A DNA stretch of 64,000 nt from Neisseria subflava (GTDB taxonomy: Bacteria; Pseudomonadota; Gammaproteobacteria; Burkholderiales; Neisseriaceae). The number at the start of each line of letters is the position of its first letter. Within the stretch, counting starts at the first letter, position 1. Both the position numbers and the translations under genes were made by a program. Shown here piece by piece: positions 6,370 to 14,860 of the stretch. The stretch lies in NCBI RefSeq assembly GCF_003044935.1, contig NZ_POXP01000001.1, positions 248,001 through 312,000 of the forward strand. Reading direction: 5' to 3'. Below the pieces are notes generated by a model. The model was not told the origin of the DNA. It saw only the letters and a list, made by a program, of their open reading frames with translations, and did no database searches.

Positions 6370-6699
6370 AAAGTCCTCTACAGAGCGTTCTACATACTTA
6401 GTTGTGTCTATTTAGAATCTCGTTCCCATCATGCCGACCAACAGGCCTTCAGAGAACCAGTTACCTTAAATCTCGTTTCCTGCCAAGTAACCCGACAGAA
6501 AACCAGTCAATGTAGAATGACGTTGCGGTAGCTTGCGCTACACAGCCCATTGACCAACTGCTGCAACGGCAGGCCTTAAGCGGCCAGTGCGTAAGTTTCG
6601 TCGTTTGCGACTATTTTGATTCAGTGTTTAACGGGAAATCTGAGACCCCGGTATGCCCGCATCTGCTTTGCAACCCCCGTCGAAACCAAGATCGCCCCC
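6337..6699 (-). ncRNA. ssrA: tmRNA
   Basis: The minus strand begins GGGGGCGATCTTGG with the usual TTTCGACGGGGGTTGC and ends GGTTCGATTCCC...CCTCCACCA. The ends form a 7-bp acceptor stem (GGGGGCG with CGCCTCC, one G-U), and CCA is encoded. The tag frame at 6608-6576 reads ANDETYALAA then TAA, preceded by GTC; with the tRNA-borne Ala it gives AANDETYALAA. tmRNA with SmpB rescues stalled ribosomes and marks the products for proteolysis. Confidence 0.97.
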
Positions 6700-6714
6700 A
6701 GATAGGAAAAGTTG

Positions 6715-6743
6715 ATTATACGCATGTCAACAGGCTTTGCCAA
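6715..6743 (-). promoter_or_regulatory. ssrA promoter
   Basis: Minus-strand TTGGCA (6743-6738), 17-base spacer, TATAAT (6720-6715), lying 15 bases before the mature tmRNA 5' end. This is a near-consensus sigma-70 promoter and implies a short 5' leader removed by RNase P. Confidence 0.7.
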
Positions 6744-6761
6744 GTTGCTGTTTGATTAAAA

Positions 6762-6799
6762 AGGCCGTCTGAACAGCGGTTTGCTTTTTCAGACGGCCT
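6762..6799 (-). terminator. DUS-pair terminator after alaA
   Basis: Inverted AGGCCGTCTGAA (6762-6773) and TTCAGACGGCCT (6788-6799) flanked by A/T runs; serves the minus-strand alaA transcript. Confidence 0.8.
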
Positions 6800-6811
6800 C
6801 TTTGTTTAGGT

Positions 6812-8026
6812 TTATTGATGGTAGTTTTGCAAGAAGCGTTTGAGTTTGTCCATGGCTTCTTCGATTTGATGAACGGGCGGCAGGGTAACGATACGGAAGT
6901 GGTCGGGGCGTATCCAGTTAAAGCCTGTGCCTTGTACGAACAAGACTTTTTCACGCACGAGTAAGTCGTAGATGAATTTCATGTCGTCATGAATGCCGTA
7001 CATTTCGGTATCGATTTTGGGGAACATATACAATGCGCCCATGGGTTTGACGCAGGATATGCCCGGAATCTGGTTGACCAGTTCCCATGCTTTGTTGCGT
7101 TGCTCGAGCAGGCGGCCGCCGGGGAGGAGGAATTCGTTGATGCTTTGGTATCCGCCCAAGGCCGTCTGAATGGCGTGTTGCATGGGTGTGGTGGCACAAA
7201 GGCGCATAGACGAGAGCATGTCGAGGCCTTCGATATAGCCCTTGGCATGATGTTTCGGGCCGTTGAGTACCATCCAGCCTTGGCGGAAACCGGCCACGCG
7301 GTAGGCTTTGGAGAGGCCGTTAAACGTAATGGTCAGTAAGTCGGGGGCGAGGGCGGCAATGTGATGGTGTACGGCACCATCGTAAAGAATTTTGTCGTAA
7401 ATTTCGTCGGCGAAAATAATCAGGCCGTGTTTGCGCGCTAATTCGGCGATTTCGAGCAGGATTTCTTTGCTGTACACCGCGCCGGTAGGGTTGTTGGGAT
7501 TGATGATGACGATGGCTTTGGTTTTCGGTGTAATTTTGGCTTCTATATCGGCCAGGTTGGGGAACCAGTTGTTTTCTTCGTCGCATAGATAATGGCGGAC
7601 GGTACCGCCTGCCAGTGTCGCGGCGGCGGTCCACAAAGGATAGTCTGGTGCAGGAATCAGGATTTCGTCGCCGTCGTTGAGCAGCGCCTGCATGGACATG
7701 GTAATCAATTCGGAGACGCCGTTGCCGATGTAAACATCGTTGACGGTAACGTCGAGCAGTCCTTTGGTTTGGTAATAGTGAACGATGGCTTTGCGTGCGG
7801 AGTAAAGGCCTTTGGAGTCGCAATAGCCTTGTGAAGTCGGCAGGTTGCGGATGACGTCAACCAAGATTTCATCAGGCGCTTCAAAGCCGAACGGAGCCGG
7901 ATTGCCGATATTGAGTTTGAGGATTTTGTTGCCTTCTTCTTCCAGTTGCAGGGCTTTTTTGTGAACTGGGCCGCGAATATCGTAGCAAACGTGATCCAGT
8001 TTGGATGATTTAGGGAATTTCTCCAT
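6812..8026 (-). CDS. alaA: Alanine transaminase (PLP-dependent, AlaA type)
   Basis: 404 residues, the full length of the AlaA/YfbQ group of class I aminotransferases. The PLP lysine is Lys240 in FNGLSKAYRVAGFRQGW; PNNPTGAVY (about residues 177-185), FADEIYD and the substrate-binding Arg near the C-terminus are all present. It interconverts pyruvate and glutamate with alanine and 2-oxoglutarate in the cytoplasm. It is transcribed alone, ending in a DUS hairpin. The N-terminus MEKFPKSSKLDHVCYDIRGP is typical, so the ATG at 8026 is the likely start. Confidence 0.93.
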   Translation of the reverse strand: MEKFPKSSKLDHVCYDIRGPVHKKALQLEEEGNKILKLNIGNPAPFGFEAPDEILVDVIRNLPTSQGYCDSKGLYSARKAIVHYYQTKGLLDVTVNDVYIGNGVSELITMSMQALLNDGDEILIPAPDYPLWTAAATLAGGTVRHYLCDEENNWFPNLADIEAKITPKTKAIVIINPNNPTGAVYSKEILLEIAELARKHGLIIFADEIYDKILYDGAVHHHIAALAPDLLTITFNGLSKAYRVAGFRQGWMVLNGPKHHAKGYIEGLDMLSSMRLCATTPMQHAIQTALGGYQSINEFLLPGGRLLEQRNKAWELVNQIPGISCVKPMGALYMFPKIDTEMYGIHDDMKFIYDLLVREKVLFVQGTGFNWIRPDHFRIVTLPPVHQIEEAMDKLKRFLQNYHQ

Positions 8027-8110
8027 GATGTGTGTTCCGTAAAATTGTTAACAATGGGATAAATGTACTCTTTTTGTGGGTAAATTAAAAGAGCTTCAGA
8101 CGGCCAAGGC

Positions 8111-8326
8111 TTACTTATTGCGCGCTTCGGAACGGCGAACCGTCACGCTTTTGCCGCCTATGCCCCAGTTGTCCATATCGATTTCGTCGATGACGACGAC
8201 GGTCGTCTCAGGGTTTTTGTTGAGAACGCGAGTGAGTAATTCGGTGACGCCTCGGATTAATTCGGCTTTTTGCTCTGCATTCGGGGCTTCGCTGCCGCCG
8301 GTTACTTTGATGTTGACATAGGGCAT
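8111..8326 (-). CDS. 4-oxalocrotonate tautomerase family protein
   Basis: A 71-residue single-domain protein starting MPYVNIKVTGG. After Met removal the catalytic Pro1 is exposed, as in 4-oxalocrotonate tautomerase. The TTVVVIDEIDMDNWGIGGKSV segment contains the aromatic and basic residues that line this family's active site. It acts as a small hexameric keto-enol tautomerase, though the physiological substrate in Neisseria is unknown. Upstream of alaA on the same strand but separated by 84 bases and a partial DUS. Confidence 0.85.
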   Translation of the reverse strand: MPYVNIKVTGGSEAPNAEQKAELIRGVTELLTRVLNKNPETTVVVIDEIDMDNWGIGGKSVTVRRSEARNK

Positions 8327-8373
8327 AGCTTTTTCCTTTTAAAATAGCGTTCACATGTTATCTTATTTTTATC

Positions 8374-8385
8374 AGGCCGTCTGAA
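8374..8385 (+). repeat. Single DUS upstream of the MlaC-like gene
   Basis: Exact AGGCCGTCTGAA without an inverted partner, in the divergent promoter region between the tautomerase and the MlaC-like gene. Confidence 0.8.
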
Positions 8386-8479
8386 ATTTGATTGCAGGAT
8401 TTTTCATTGCTCATGACTGCTTTTACAAAGAATTAAGTTTTTTGGAATAGATTGTTTTTACAATGCGGTTTTATTTTGG

Positions 8480-9091
8480 ATGGATATCGTCATGAACCGT
8501 TTTCTTCAGACTTTGATTGTGGCCGCACCGATGGTAATTGCCGCGCCTTATGTGGCGGCGGAAACGCATCCGGCGCAAAAACAGATGCAGCAGAACATTG
8601 ATGCCGTGTTGAAAATTGCACGTAACACGTCTTTGACAGAGGCGCAACGTGTGAAACAGGTTGAGCAGTATGCCAACCGTTATCTGGATTATGAGCGTAT
8701 TTCGGCTTTGGCGGTTGGTGCGCCATGGCGTGAATTTTCTGCTAAACAGAAAACCGATTTTATCCGTGCATTCAAAGACATGGTCATTGCGATGTACTCG
8801 CATTCCGCGTTAATTGGCGCGGCAGATGCGAATGTGCGCCTGTTGCCGAAGATGACGGAAAACGGCAATAAGTTTGACGTTTTCTCAGAAATTCAGACCA
8901 AAAAAGGCACTAAGTATGAAGTGGCCTACCAGCTTTACCAAAGTGGCGGTGCGTATAAGATTTACAACATCCGCGTGGACGGTACCAGCTTGGTAACGGT
9001 ATACCGCAACCAATTTGGCGAGCTGATTAAGAGCAAAGGCATTGACGGTACGATTGCGACTGTTGCAGCCAAGGGCTTGAAGAAACAATAA
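8480..9091 (+). CDS. MlaC/Ttg2D-family periplasmic phospholipid-binding protein
   Basis: A 203-residue protein with an N-terminal signal peptide (MNRFLQTLIVAAPMVIAAPYVAA, cut before ETHPAQ). The mature part has the family's pattern: dimerising helices, LTEAQRVKQVEQYANRYLDYERISALAVGAPWREFSAKQKTDF, then a beta region ending YKIYNIRVDGTSLVTVYRNQF. MlaC-type proteins carry phospholipids between MlaA at the outer membrane and the MlaFEDB complex. No other mla gene is near, so this is a stand-alone copy. The ATG at 8492 has a GGAT site at good spacing and may be the true start rather than 8480. Confidence 0.85.
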   Translation: MDIVMNRFLQTLIVAAPMVIAAPYVAAETHPAQKQMQQNIDAVLKIARNTSLTEAQRVKQVEQYANRYLDYERISALAVGAPWREFSAKQKTDFIRAFKDMVIAMYSHSALIGAADANVRLLPKMTENGNKFDVFSEIQTKKGTKYEVAYQLYQSGGAYKIYNIRVDGTSLVTVYRNQFGELIKSKGIDGTIATVAAKGLKKQ

Positions 9092-9106
9092 GGTAGATTG
9101 ATAAAA

Positions 9107-9137
9107 AGGCCGTTTGAATGTTCAGACGGCCTTTTTG
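9107..9137 (+). terminator. DUS-pair terminator between mlaC-like gene and efp
   Basis: AGGCCGTTTGAA (one mismatch) and TTCAGACGGCCT in inverted order with a T run, between convergent genes. Confidence 0.75.
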
Positions 9138-9150
9138 TGTTACGGGCTGA

Positions 9151-9711
9151 TTAAGCACGTTTGCGGAATTCGCCGGTACGGGTATCGATTTCGACTTTGT
9201 CGCCGTTTTCGATGTAAGACATCACTTGGATTTCGGTGCCGCCAACCAGACGTGCGGTTTTCATTACTTTACCGGAGGTATCGCCTTTAACGGCAGGCTC
9301 GGTGTATTCAACTTCGCGAACGATGATGGTAGGCAATTCTACGGAGATTGGGTTGCCTTCGTAGAAAGTGACTTCACATACGTCTTCCATGCCGTCAACG
9401 ATGAATTTCAACGCGTCGCCGATGTTGTCGGCTTCGATTTCGTATTGGTTGAATTCTTCGTCCATGAAGACGTACATTGGGTCGGCAAAGTAGCTGTAAG
9501 TACAGTTTTTGCGGGCCAAGATTACGACGTCGAATTTGTCGTCGGCTTTGTAAATGCTTTCAGAAGCGGCACCGGTCAGCAGGTTTTTCAGTTTCATGCT
9601 GACTTTGGCGGAAGAGCGACCACCTTTGATATATTCGGTTTTTTGAACAACCATAGGGTCGTTGCCAACCATGAATACGTTGCCGGCGCGCAGTTCTTGT
9701 GCTGTTTTCAT
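9151..9711 (-). CDS. efp: Elongation factor P
   Basis: 186 residues with the KOW-like N-domain and two OB domains. The tip residue is Arg32 in [11 protein letters not shown], which marks the subclass of EF-P that is activated by rhamnosylation instead of lysinylation. EF-P frees ribosomes stalled at polyproline. The next gene on the strand side is earP, the matching rhamnosyltransferase, which confirms the system. In bacteria with this system loss of either gene impairs fitness (known for Neisseria, Pseudomonas and Shewanella). Confidence 0.96.
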   Translation of the reverse strand: MKTAQELRAGNVFMVGNDPMVVQKTEYIKGGRSSAKVSMKLKNLLTGAASESIYKADDKFDVVILARKNCTYSYFADPMYVFMDEEFNQYEIEADNIGDALKFIVDGMEDVCEVTFYEGNPISVELPTIIVREVEYTEPAVKGDTSGKVMKTARLVGGTEIQVMSYIENGDKVEIDTRTGEFRKRA

Positions 9712-9753
9712 TGTAGTTTTCCAATCAAATCGGTTGTAATAAAACGCGCTATT

Positions 9754-10911
9754 TTAGCGTATTTTTTTGTGCTTTGAAATAAAGGCGGCAAGTTTTTCAA
9801 CGGCACTTTTTTGAGCAAAAAGTCCGTCCCGCCATTTTGCCGCGCTTTGCCGCCATTCGTTTTGATGTGCCGTCAGGGTTTGCCATGCCTGCAGGCGTTG
9901 GCTGTCGCTGAGTGTTTCGCCGTTGTTGAGTTCGTCGGAAAGGCGACGGTGTGCCGTGGCGACAACATCCGGATAAACCTGATGCGCTTTGTCCCAAAAC
10001 GCGTGCAGCTTGTCGAGATGGATATTTTCTTCTTGCGGGTAGATGTGCCAAAAGAAAGGCTTTCCGGCGAGCTGGGCGCGAACAAAGCTGTCTTCACCGC
10101 GTATGACAGCGCCGTCGGCAAGGTTGAGCAGTTTGTCGAAATCCTGTTGGGGGACAAAAGGGATTTTGATCAGGGTAATGTGTTCGCTCTGATACATATC
10201 GCCGTCTTCAAGCAGGGCATTTTGCGGCACTAGGCCGCTGTTTTTCAGGCTGGCGATGATTTGTGTACCTGCAAATAGCAAGGTAATGGGTTGGCAGGCC
10301 TGTTGCCACATGGTCAGCCATTTTGCCCAAATATCGCTTTGATAGCCGAAAAGTAGCCATTCGGGCGCATTTTTTGCGGGAAGTTTGAGTTGTCGGCGTA
10401 AGGCTTCCGTATCAAATCCGGCAGATTCGGCGTAATCGCATTCGCGCAGCAGGCCGCCGCTTTTTTCGCTGAAACCCATAAACCAAAAGTATTTCTGTAT
10501 GCCGCCGGCTTGGGGCGAGGGCATTAAGTGCAGCCTCTCGTTGCTGTCTTCCGCGCTGAGGTATTCCCAATTGAGCCAAAGCAGTCGGTGTCGGCGGATG
10601 ATGGATTGAACGTTGTCGGGCAGTTCGCAGGCGAAGGTTTCGATGACGATGTCGGGGGTAGGGACTGTATCGGTATCTTCGGCATGATCGGCTTGCCAAG
10701 CGTGAATGCCGATGCCTTGATGGATATTGGGAATCGAGGCTAAGTCAGGACAGAGTGCCTGAAGGGACGGAAAGTCGTCTGTCCACAAATGCACTTGCCA
10801 GCCGAGTTCGCGTTGCAAAACACGCGCCAGCCGCCATGAAACGCCGATGTCGCCGAAGTTGTCGATGACGTTGCAGAAAATCCAGCAGGTATAAGGTGGG
10901 GTGGTGTTCAT
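9754..10911 (-). CDS. earP: EF-P arginine rhamnosyltransferase EarP
   Basis: From ATG 10911 (MNTTPPYTCWIFCNVIDNF) the protein has 385 residues; a longer frame to 10977 lacks family support. The N-terminal FCNVIDNFGDIGVSWRLARVL and the later GEDSFVRAQLAGKPFFWHIYPQ are the conserved nucleotide-sugar and EF-P-binding regions of the DUF2331 family, including the catalytic Asp in DNFGDIG. It transfers rhamnose from dTDP-rhamnose to Arg32 of EF-P. It lies 42 bases upstream of efp on the same strand, so the two are probably co-transcribed. Confidence 0.95.
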   Translation of the reverse strand: MNTTPPYTCWIFCNVIDNFGDIGVSWRLARVLQRELGWQVHLWTDDFPSLQALCPDLASIPNIHQGIGIHAWQADHAEDTDTVPTPDIVIETFACELPDNVQSIIRRHRLLWLNWEYLSAEDSNERLHLMPSPQAGGIQKYFWFMGFSEKSGGLLRECDYAESAGFDTEALRRQLKLPAKNAPEWLLFGYQSDIWAKWLTMWQQACQPITLLFAGTQIIASLKNSGLVPQNALLEDGDMYQSEHITLIKIPFVPQQDFDKLLNLADGAVIRGEDSFVRAQLAGKPFFWHIYPQEENIHLDKLHAFWDKAHQVYPDVVATAHRRLSDELNNGETLSDSQRLQAWQTLTAHQNEWRQSAAKWRDGLFAQKSAVEKLAAFISKHKKIR

Positions 10912-10942
10912 GGAAAAATATGCCCAAGGCCGTCTGAAAATA

Positions 10943-11221
10943 TCAGAATGCGCCGAAATAATGGAACAAATAAACAATCAGCAAAATAATCGGGATAAAC
11001 ATCCAAATGCTTTGCCGTTTCAATTCAGGCTCTTGTTTGAGGTGGTGTTTGATGACGTCAACGAGGACGAACTTGAATAGGAACGTGGCTTCGCAAGCAA
11101 GGATGATGCCGTTGATGAGGTGTTGCGTTTTGTCTTCGGGCGGGTTGAGGGCAAACCACAAAAGGGTGGCGAGCGGAATCAGGCAGATGATGAGCCAGCG
11201 CAGAAGGATGGGTTTGGACAT
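10943..11221 (-). CDS. Small three-span inner membrane protein
   Basis: 92 residues with three hydrophobic segments, about residues 8-25 (WLIICLIPLATLLWFAL), 36-53 and 74-90 (MFIPIILLIVYLFHYFG), separated by short charged loops. A conserved hypothetical with no recognised domain. It precedes earP on the same strand by 31 bases, with a DUS (10927-10938) in between, so co-expression is possible. Confidence 0.7.
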   Translation of the reverse strand: MSKPILLRWLIICLIPLATLLWFALNPPEDKTQHLINGIILACEATFLFKFVLVDVIKHHLKQEPELKRQSIWMFIPIILLIVYLFHYFGAF

Positions 11222-11323
11222 GGTGTGCGTGCAAGAAATAAAAAGGGCATTATACCCTGTCGTCTTTCAGACAAGTGCAAATCAGGCTATCATTCGTTTT
11301 ATTTGAAGCGAACATTTATCCCT

Positions 11324-12112
11324 ATGCAAACCCAAGCCATCATCCGCCATATTGTTCAATGGCTCAAAGATTACGCCGAGCAGGCGCGTGCCAAAGGTTT
11401 TGTCGTCGGCGTATCCGGCGGCATCGATTCTGCCGTGGTTTCCACACTTGCCGCGCAAACCGGTTTGTCGGTTTTGTTGTTGGAAATGCCGATTCGTCAG
11501 AAATCCGACCAAGTCAACCGCGCGCAAGAACACATGGGCCGTCTGAAACAGCGTTATCCGAATGTAAAAGCGCAAAGCGTTGATTTGACCCAAACTTTTG
11601 ATACTTTTGCCGATACCGTTGACGTCAGTGAAACCGAATTTCCCAACAAACAGCTGGCACTTGCCAATGCACGCAGCCGCCTGCGCATGACGACGCTTTA
11701 TTATTACGGCCAGCTGCATGGTTTGCTGGTGGCGGGGACAGGCAACAAAATTGAAGATTTCGGCGTCGGTTTCTTCACCAAATACGGCGACGGCGGCGTG
11801 GACATCAGCCCGATTGCCGATTTGACCAAAACTCAAGTGTACGCGCTAGCAGCCGAACTGGACGTATCGGAAGACATTCAAAAAGCCGTACCGACGGACG
11901 GACTTTGGGATACCGAACGTACCGATGAAGAACAAATGGGCGCATCTTATCCTGAACTCGAATGGGCGATGAGCGTGTATAGCAGCCACAAGCCTGAAGA
12001 TTTTGAAGGCAGACAGCGCGAAGTTTTGGCAATCTATACCCGATTGCACAAAGCCATGCAGCACAAAGTCAATCCGATTCCGGTTTGCAAGATTCCGGAA
12101 GAATTGTTTTAA
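11324..12112 (+). CDS. nadE: NH3-dependent NAD(+) synthetase
   Basis: 262 residues from ATG 11324 (MQTQAIIRHIVQWLKDYAEQ); the longer open frame upstream is antisense to another gene. The ATP-pyrophosphatase P-loop SGGIDS is at residues 31-36, and GTGNKIEDFGVGFFTKYGDGGVDISPI carries the deamido-NAD site. It adenylates and amidates nicotinate adenine dinucleotide to NAD with ammonia; there is no glutaminase domain. Contains a DUS in frame (GRLKQ, near 11538). Confidence 0.93.
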   Translation: MQTQAIIRHIVQWLKDYAEQARAKGFVVGVSGGIDSAVVSTLAAQTGLSVLLLEMPIRQKSDQVNRAQEHMGRLKQRYPNVKAQSVDLTQTFDTFADTVDVSETEFPNKQLALANARSRLRMTTLYYYGQLHGLLVAGTGNKIEDFGVGFFTKYGDGGVDISPIADLTKTQVYALAAELDVSEDIQKAVPTDGLWDTERTDEEQMGASYPELEWAMSVYSSHKPEDFEGRQREVLAIYTRLHKAMQHKVNPIPVCKIPEELF

Positions 12113-12123
12113 GTTTGAATATC

Positions 12124-12171
12124 AAAAGGCCGTCTGAAAACGCTGGATTAAGGTTTTCAGACGGCCTTTTA
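12124..12171 (+). terminator. DUS-pair terminator after nadE
   Basis: AGGCCGTCTGAAAAC and GTTTTCAGACGGCCT with a T run on both sides; shared with the convergent small membrane gene. Confidence 0.85.
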
Positions 12172-12180
12172 TATTTTATT

Positions 12181-12381
12181 TCAATAAGAATTGGGAATAT
12201 GCTTGAAAAACAGCATCATCAAATACCAAAACAGCGTAGCCGCCGCCGCGCCCAGCAATACCCACGCGCTGATTTTGGCGATTTCCCGAATGGTGCGCTT
12301 TTGTTGGCGGCTGAACAAACGGTTCACAATCAATGCAGCGATGGCGCAAAAGAAAAAAAATCGCAAAAGCCTGCCTATCAT
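12181..12381 (-). CDS. Small two-span membrane protein
   Basis: 66 residues from ATG 12381, which has GGGAG 8 bases upstream. Hydrophobic segments lie at about residues 4-19 (RLLRFFFFCAIAALIV) and 37-57 (SAWVLLGAAAATLFWYLMMLF), with a basic QQKRTIREIAK linker. No family recognised. Divergent from metX, which starts 117 bases away, with a DUS (12419-12430) between. Confidence 0.6.
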   Translation of the reverse strand: MIGRLLRFFFFCAIAALIVNRLFSRQQKRTIREIAKISAWVLLGAAAATLFWYLMMLFFKHIPNSY

Positions 12382-12497
12382 TCCACATTCTCCCAAAAAT
12401 ATTGCCTTTAATCAGGGCAGGCCGTCTGAAGCCTCATGCACAAAACAAAAACGAAACGTTATAATACCCCTTTTGCCGCTTCACTTGGAAATTACAA

Positions 12498-13637
12498 ATG
12501 ACAACAAATGCCTCAGTGGGCATTGTAACGCCCCAGAAAATCCCGTTTGACACACCGCTTGCTCTGGAAAACGGCAAAACCTTACCTCGTTTCGACCTGA
12601 TGATTGAAACCTACGGCACACTCAATGCCGACAAAAGCAATGCCGTCCTTATCTGCCACGCCCTGTCAGGCAATCATCACGTTGCCGGCAAGCACAGTGC
12701 GGAGGATAAATACGCCGGCTGGTGGGACAATATGGTCGGCCCCGGCAAACCCATCGATACCGAACACTTTTTTGTGGTCGGTTTGAACAACTTGGGCGGC
12801 TGCGACGGCAGTACCGGCCCTTTGTCCGAAAATCCTGAAACCGGCCACGAATATGGCGCGGATTTTCCGGTTGTAACCGTCAAAGACTGGGTGAAGTCCC
12901 AATCCATGCTTGCCGATTATCTCGGTATTCAAAAGTGGGCGGCCATTGTCGGCGGCAGCTTGGGCGGCATGCAGGCATTGCAATGGACGATTTCTTTGCC
13001 TGAACGCGTTGCCCACGCGCTCGTTATCGCTTCTGCGCCTAAACTTTCCACTCAAAACATCGCGTTTAACGATGTTGCCCGTCAGGCGATTTTGACCGAT
13101 CCCGATTTCCATGAAGGCAATTACCGCAGCCATCATACCGTTCCTTCACGCGGTTTGCGTATCGCGCGCATGATGGGACACATTACCTATCTTGCCGAAG
13201 ACGGCTTGGGTAAAAAATTCGGCCGCGATTTAAAATCAGACGGTTATCAGTATGGTTACGGCGTTGAGTTTGAAGTGGAATCTTATCTTCGCTATCAAGG
13301 CGACAAGTTTGTTGGTCGCTTTGATGCCAACACTTATCTTCTGATGACCAAGGCACTCGACTATTTTGACCCGGCCGCCGATTACGGCCACAACCTCACG
13401 CGCGCTGTGGAGAATGTACAGGCCAAATTCTTCGTTGCCAGCTTCAGCACCGACTGGCGCTTCTCGCCACAACGTTCGCATGAATTGGTCAAGGCATTAA
13501 TCGCCGCGCAAAAATCCGTGCAATACATTGAAGTCAAATCCAATCACGGCCACGATGCCTTCTTGATGGAAGACGAAGCCTATATCCGCGCGGTTGCCGC
13601 TTATATGAACAACGTTTACAAGGACTGCCAAAAATGA
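12498..13637 (+). CDS. metX: Homoserine O-acyltransferase MetX
   Basis: 379 residues of the alpha/beta-hydrolase fold. The nucleophile is the Ser in [13 protein letters not shown] (about residue 157), with [12 protein letters not shown], and the catalytic Asp/His near the C-terminus in [14 protein letters not shown]. It activates homoserine for methionine synthesis. Whether acetyl-CoA or succinyl-CoA is the donor cannot be told from the family alone; several betaproteobacterial MetX enzymes are annotated as succinyltransferases. metW overlaps its end by 4 bases (ATGA), the conserved metXW arrangement. Confidence 0.93.
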   Translation: MTTNASVGIVTPQKIPFDTPLALENGKTLPRFDLMIETYGTLNADKSNAVLICHALSGNHHVAGKHSAEDKYAGWWDNMVGPGKPIDTEHFFVVGLNNLGGCDGSTGPLSENPETGHEYGADFPVVTVKDWVKSQSMLADYLGIQKWAAIVGGSLGGMQALQWTISLPERVAHALVIASAPKLSTQNIAFNDVARQAILTDPDFHEGNYRSHHTVPSRGLRIARMMGHITYLAEDGLGKKFGRDLKSDGYQYGYGVEFEVESYLRYQGDKFVGRFDANTYLLMTKALDYFDPAADYGHNLTRAVENVQAKFFVASFSTDWRFSPQRSHELVKALIAAQKSVQYIEVKSNHGHDAFLMEDEAYIRAVAAYMNNVYKDCQK

Positions 13638-14215
13638 ATCTGCGCGACGATTTGCAACTCATTTACGATTGGATACCCGAAGGCAGCCGCGTACTTGATT
13701 TAGGCTGCGGCGACGGCGAGCTGTTGGCTGCGTTGGTGGAACATAAAAATTGCACCGGCTACGGCGTTGAAATAGATACCGACAGCGTGATTGCCGCCAT
13801 ATCCCGTGGCGTGAATGTCATTCAGGCCGACTTGGAAGAAGGTTTGGTGGCTTTTGGCGATCAAAGTTTTGATGTGATTGTCTTGAGCCAAACCATTCAG
13901 GCGATGCAGAACACGGAAAAAATCCTGCGCTGCCTGATGCGCGTGGCCAAGCAGGCTATTGTCAGCTTCCCTAATTTCGGCTACTGGCGCAACCGTTTTC
14001 AAATCGCCGTTGGCGGCCATATGCCGGTTTCCGAGCGGATGCCGTATCATTGGTACGATACGCCCAATATCCATTGGTGTACCCTCAAAGACTTCGATTT
14101 ATTGTGTGCCAAAAATAAAATCCGTGTGCTTGAGCGTGCGGTCATGACGGGCAACCGACAGGTCAAACATCTGCCGAATTTATTGGGCAGTCTGGCGTTT
14201 TATCGCGTAGGTTGA
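13634..14215 (+). CDS. metW: Methionine biosynthesis protein MetW
   Basis: 193 residues with a class I SAM-methyltransferase-like fold: [15 protein letters not shown] at about residues 20-34 is the glycine loop. MetW is the obligate partner of MetX in many proteobacteria and is needed for homoserine acylation; it is not known to be a real methyltransferase. Start codon overlaps the metX stop. Confidence 0.92.
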   Translation: MNLRDDLQLIYDWIPEGSRVLDLGCGDGELLAALVEHKNCTGYGVEIDTDSVIAAISRGVNVIQADLEEGLVAFGDQSFDVIVLSQTIQAMQNTEKILRCLMRVAKQAIVSFPNFGYWRNRFQIAVGGHMPVSERMPYHWYDTPNIHWCTLKDFDLLCAKNKIRVLERAVMTGNRQVKHLPNLLGSLAFYRVG

Positions 14216-14231
14216 TTGCGGTCATAGATAA

Positions 14232-14291
14232 AGGCCGTCTGAACAGGTAATCACGAAAGCATGGCTTTTGAGATACCTGTTCAGACGGCCT
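14232..14291 (+). terminator. Extended 18-bp DUS hairpin after metW
   Basis: AGGCCGTCTGAACAGGTA at 14232-14249 pairs perfectly with 14274-14291, so the stem goes 6 bp beyond the uptake sequence; T run follows. Between convergent metW and the phosphatase gene. Confidence 0.9.
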
Positions 14292-14309
14292 TTTATTGTT
14301 CAAGCCGGT

Positions 14310-14774
14310 TTAAGCCTGTTTCAATTTTTCCAACAAGGCCAAACTGCCGGCATCGACCAGACGGTAGGTTTCGTCAAAGTCGCCTGTGTACCACGGATCG
14401 GGAACGTGGTTGTAACCTGAATCGGGGATAAGGTCGGTCAGTTTGAAGATTTTGCCGGGGTGGAAACCGAGCTGCTTTTCAGTTTCTCTGAGGTTGTTGT
14501 CGTCCATCACGATGATGTAGTCGAAATGCTCGGCATCGCTGGGTTTGATTTTGCTGCTGGTAAAGCCTGACGGGTCGATGCCGTGTTGCTTGAGCGCGCG
14601 GCGCGTGCCTTCGTGCATGTCTTCTCCGTCGTGCCAACCTGATGTGCCTGCGCTGGCAGTAATGACGGCATTGCCCATGCCTGCTTCGCGGGCGCGGTGG
14701 CGCAGGACGTATTCGGCCATGGGGGAGCGGCAGATGTTGCCGAGGCAGACGAAAAGGATTTTGTGGGTTTTCAT
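14310..14774 (-). CDS. Low-molecular-weight protein-tyrosine phosphatase
   Basis: 154 residues. The P-loop CLGNICRSP has the nucleophile Cys10 and Arg16, and the general-acid Asp is in HVPDPWYTGDFDETY, so the enzyme is complete. It removes phosphate from protein tyrosines; without a neighbouring BY-kinase or capsule locus, its substrate is open. Related to Wzb/PtpA and to eukaryotic LMW-PTP. Confidence 0.92.
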   Translation of the reverse strand: MKTHKILFVCLGNICRSPMAEYVLRHRAREAGMGNAVITASAGTSGWHDGEDMHEGTRRALKQHGIDPSGFTSSKIKPSDAEHFDYIIVMDDNNLRETEKQLGFHPGKIFKLTDLIPDSGYNHVPDPWYTGDFDETYRLVDAGSLALLEKLKQA

Positions 14775-14860
14775 ATGCGTGAAAATGAGCGGTAAGGTTT
14801 GAAAATCAATGCAACACGCTAAACCGTTTTCAGACGGACTTGGCGTGTTGCATTTTCAAT

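Noticed and set aside
6196-6531. Plus-strand frame reading through the tmRNA
   Set aside because: It runs antisense through ssrA, whose structure and tag are unambiguous.
7320-7823. 167-codon open frame inside alaA
   Set aside because: Arg/Gln-rich shadow of the alaA coding frame on the same strand; no ribosome site or domain.
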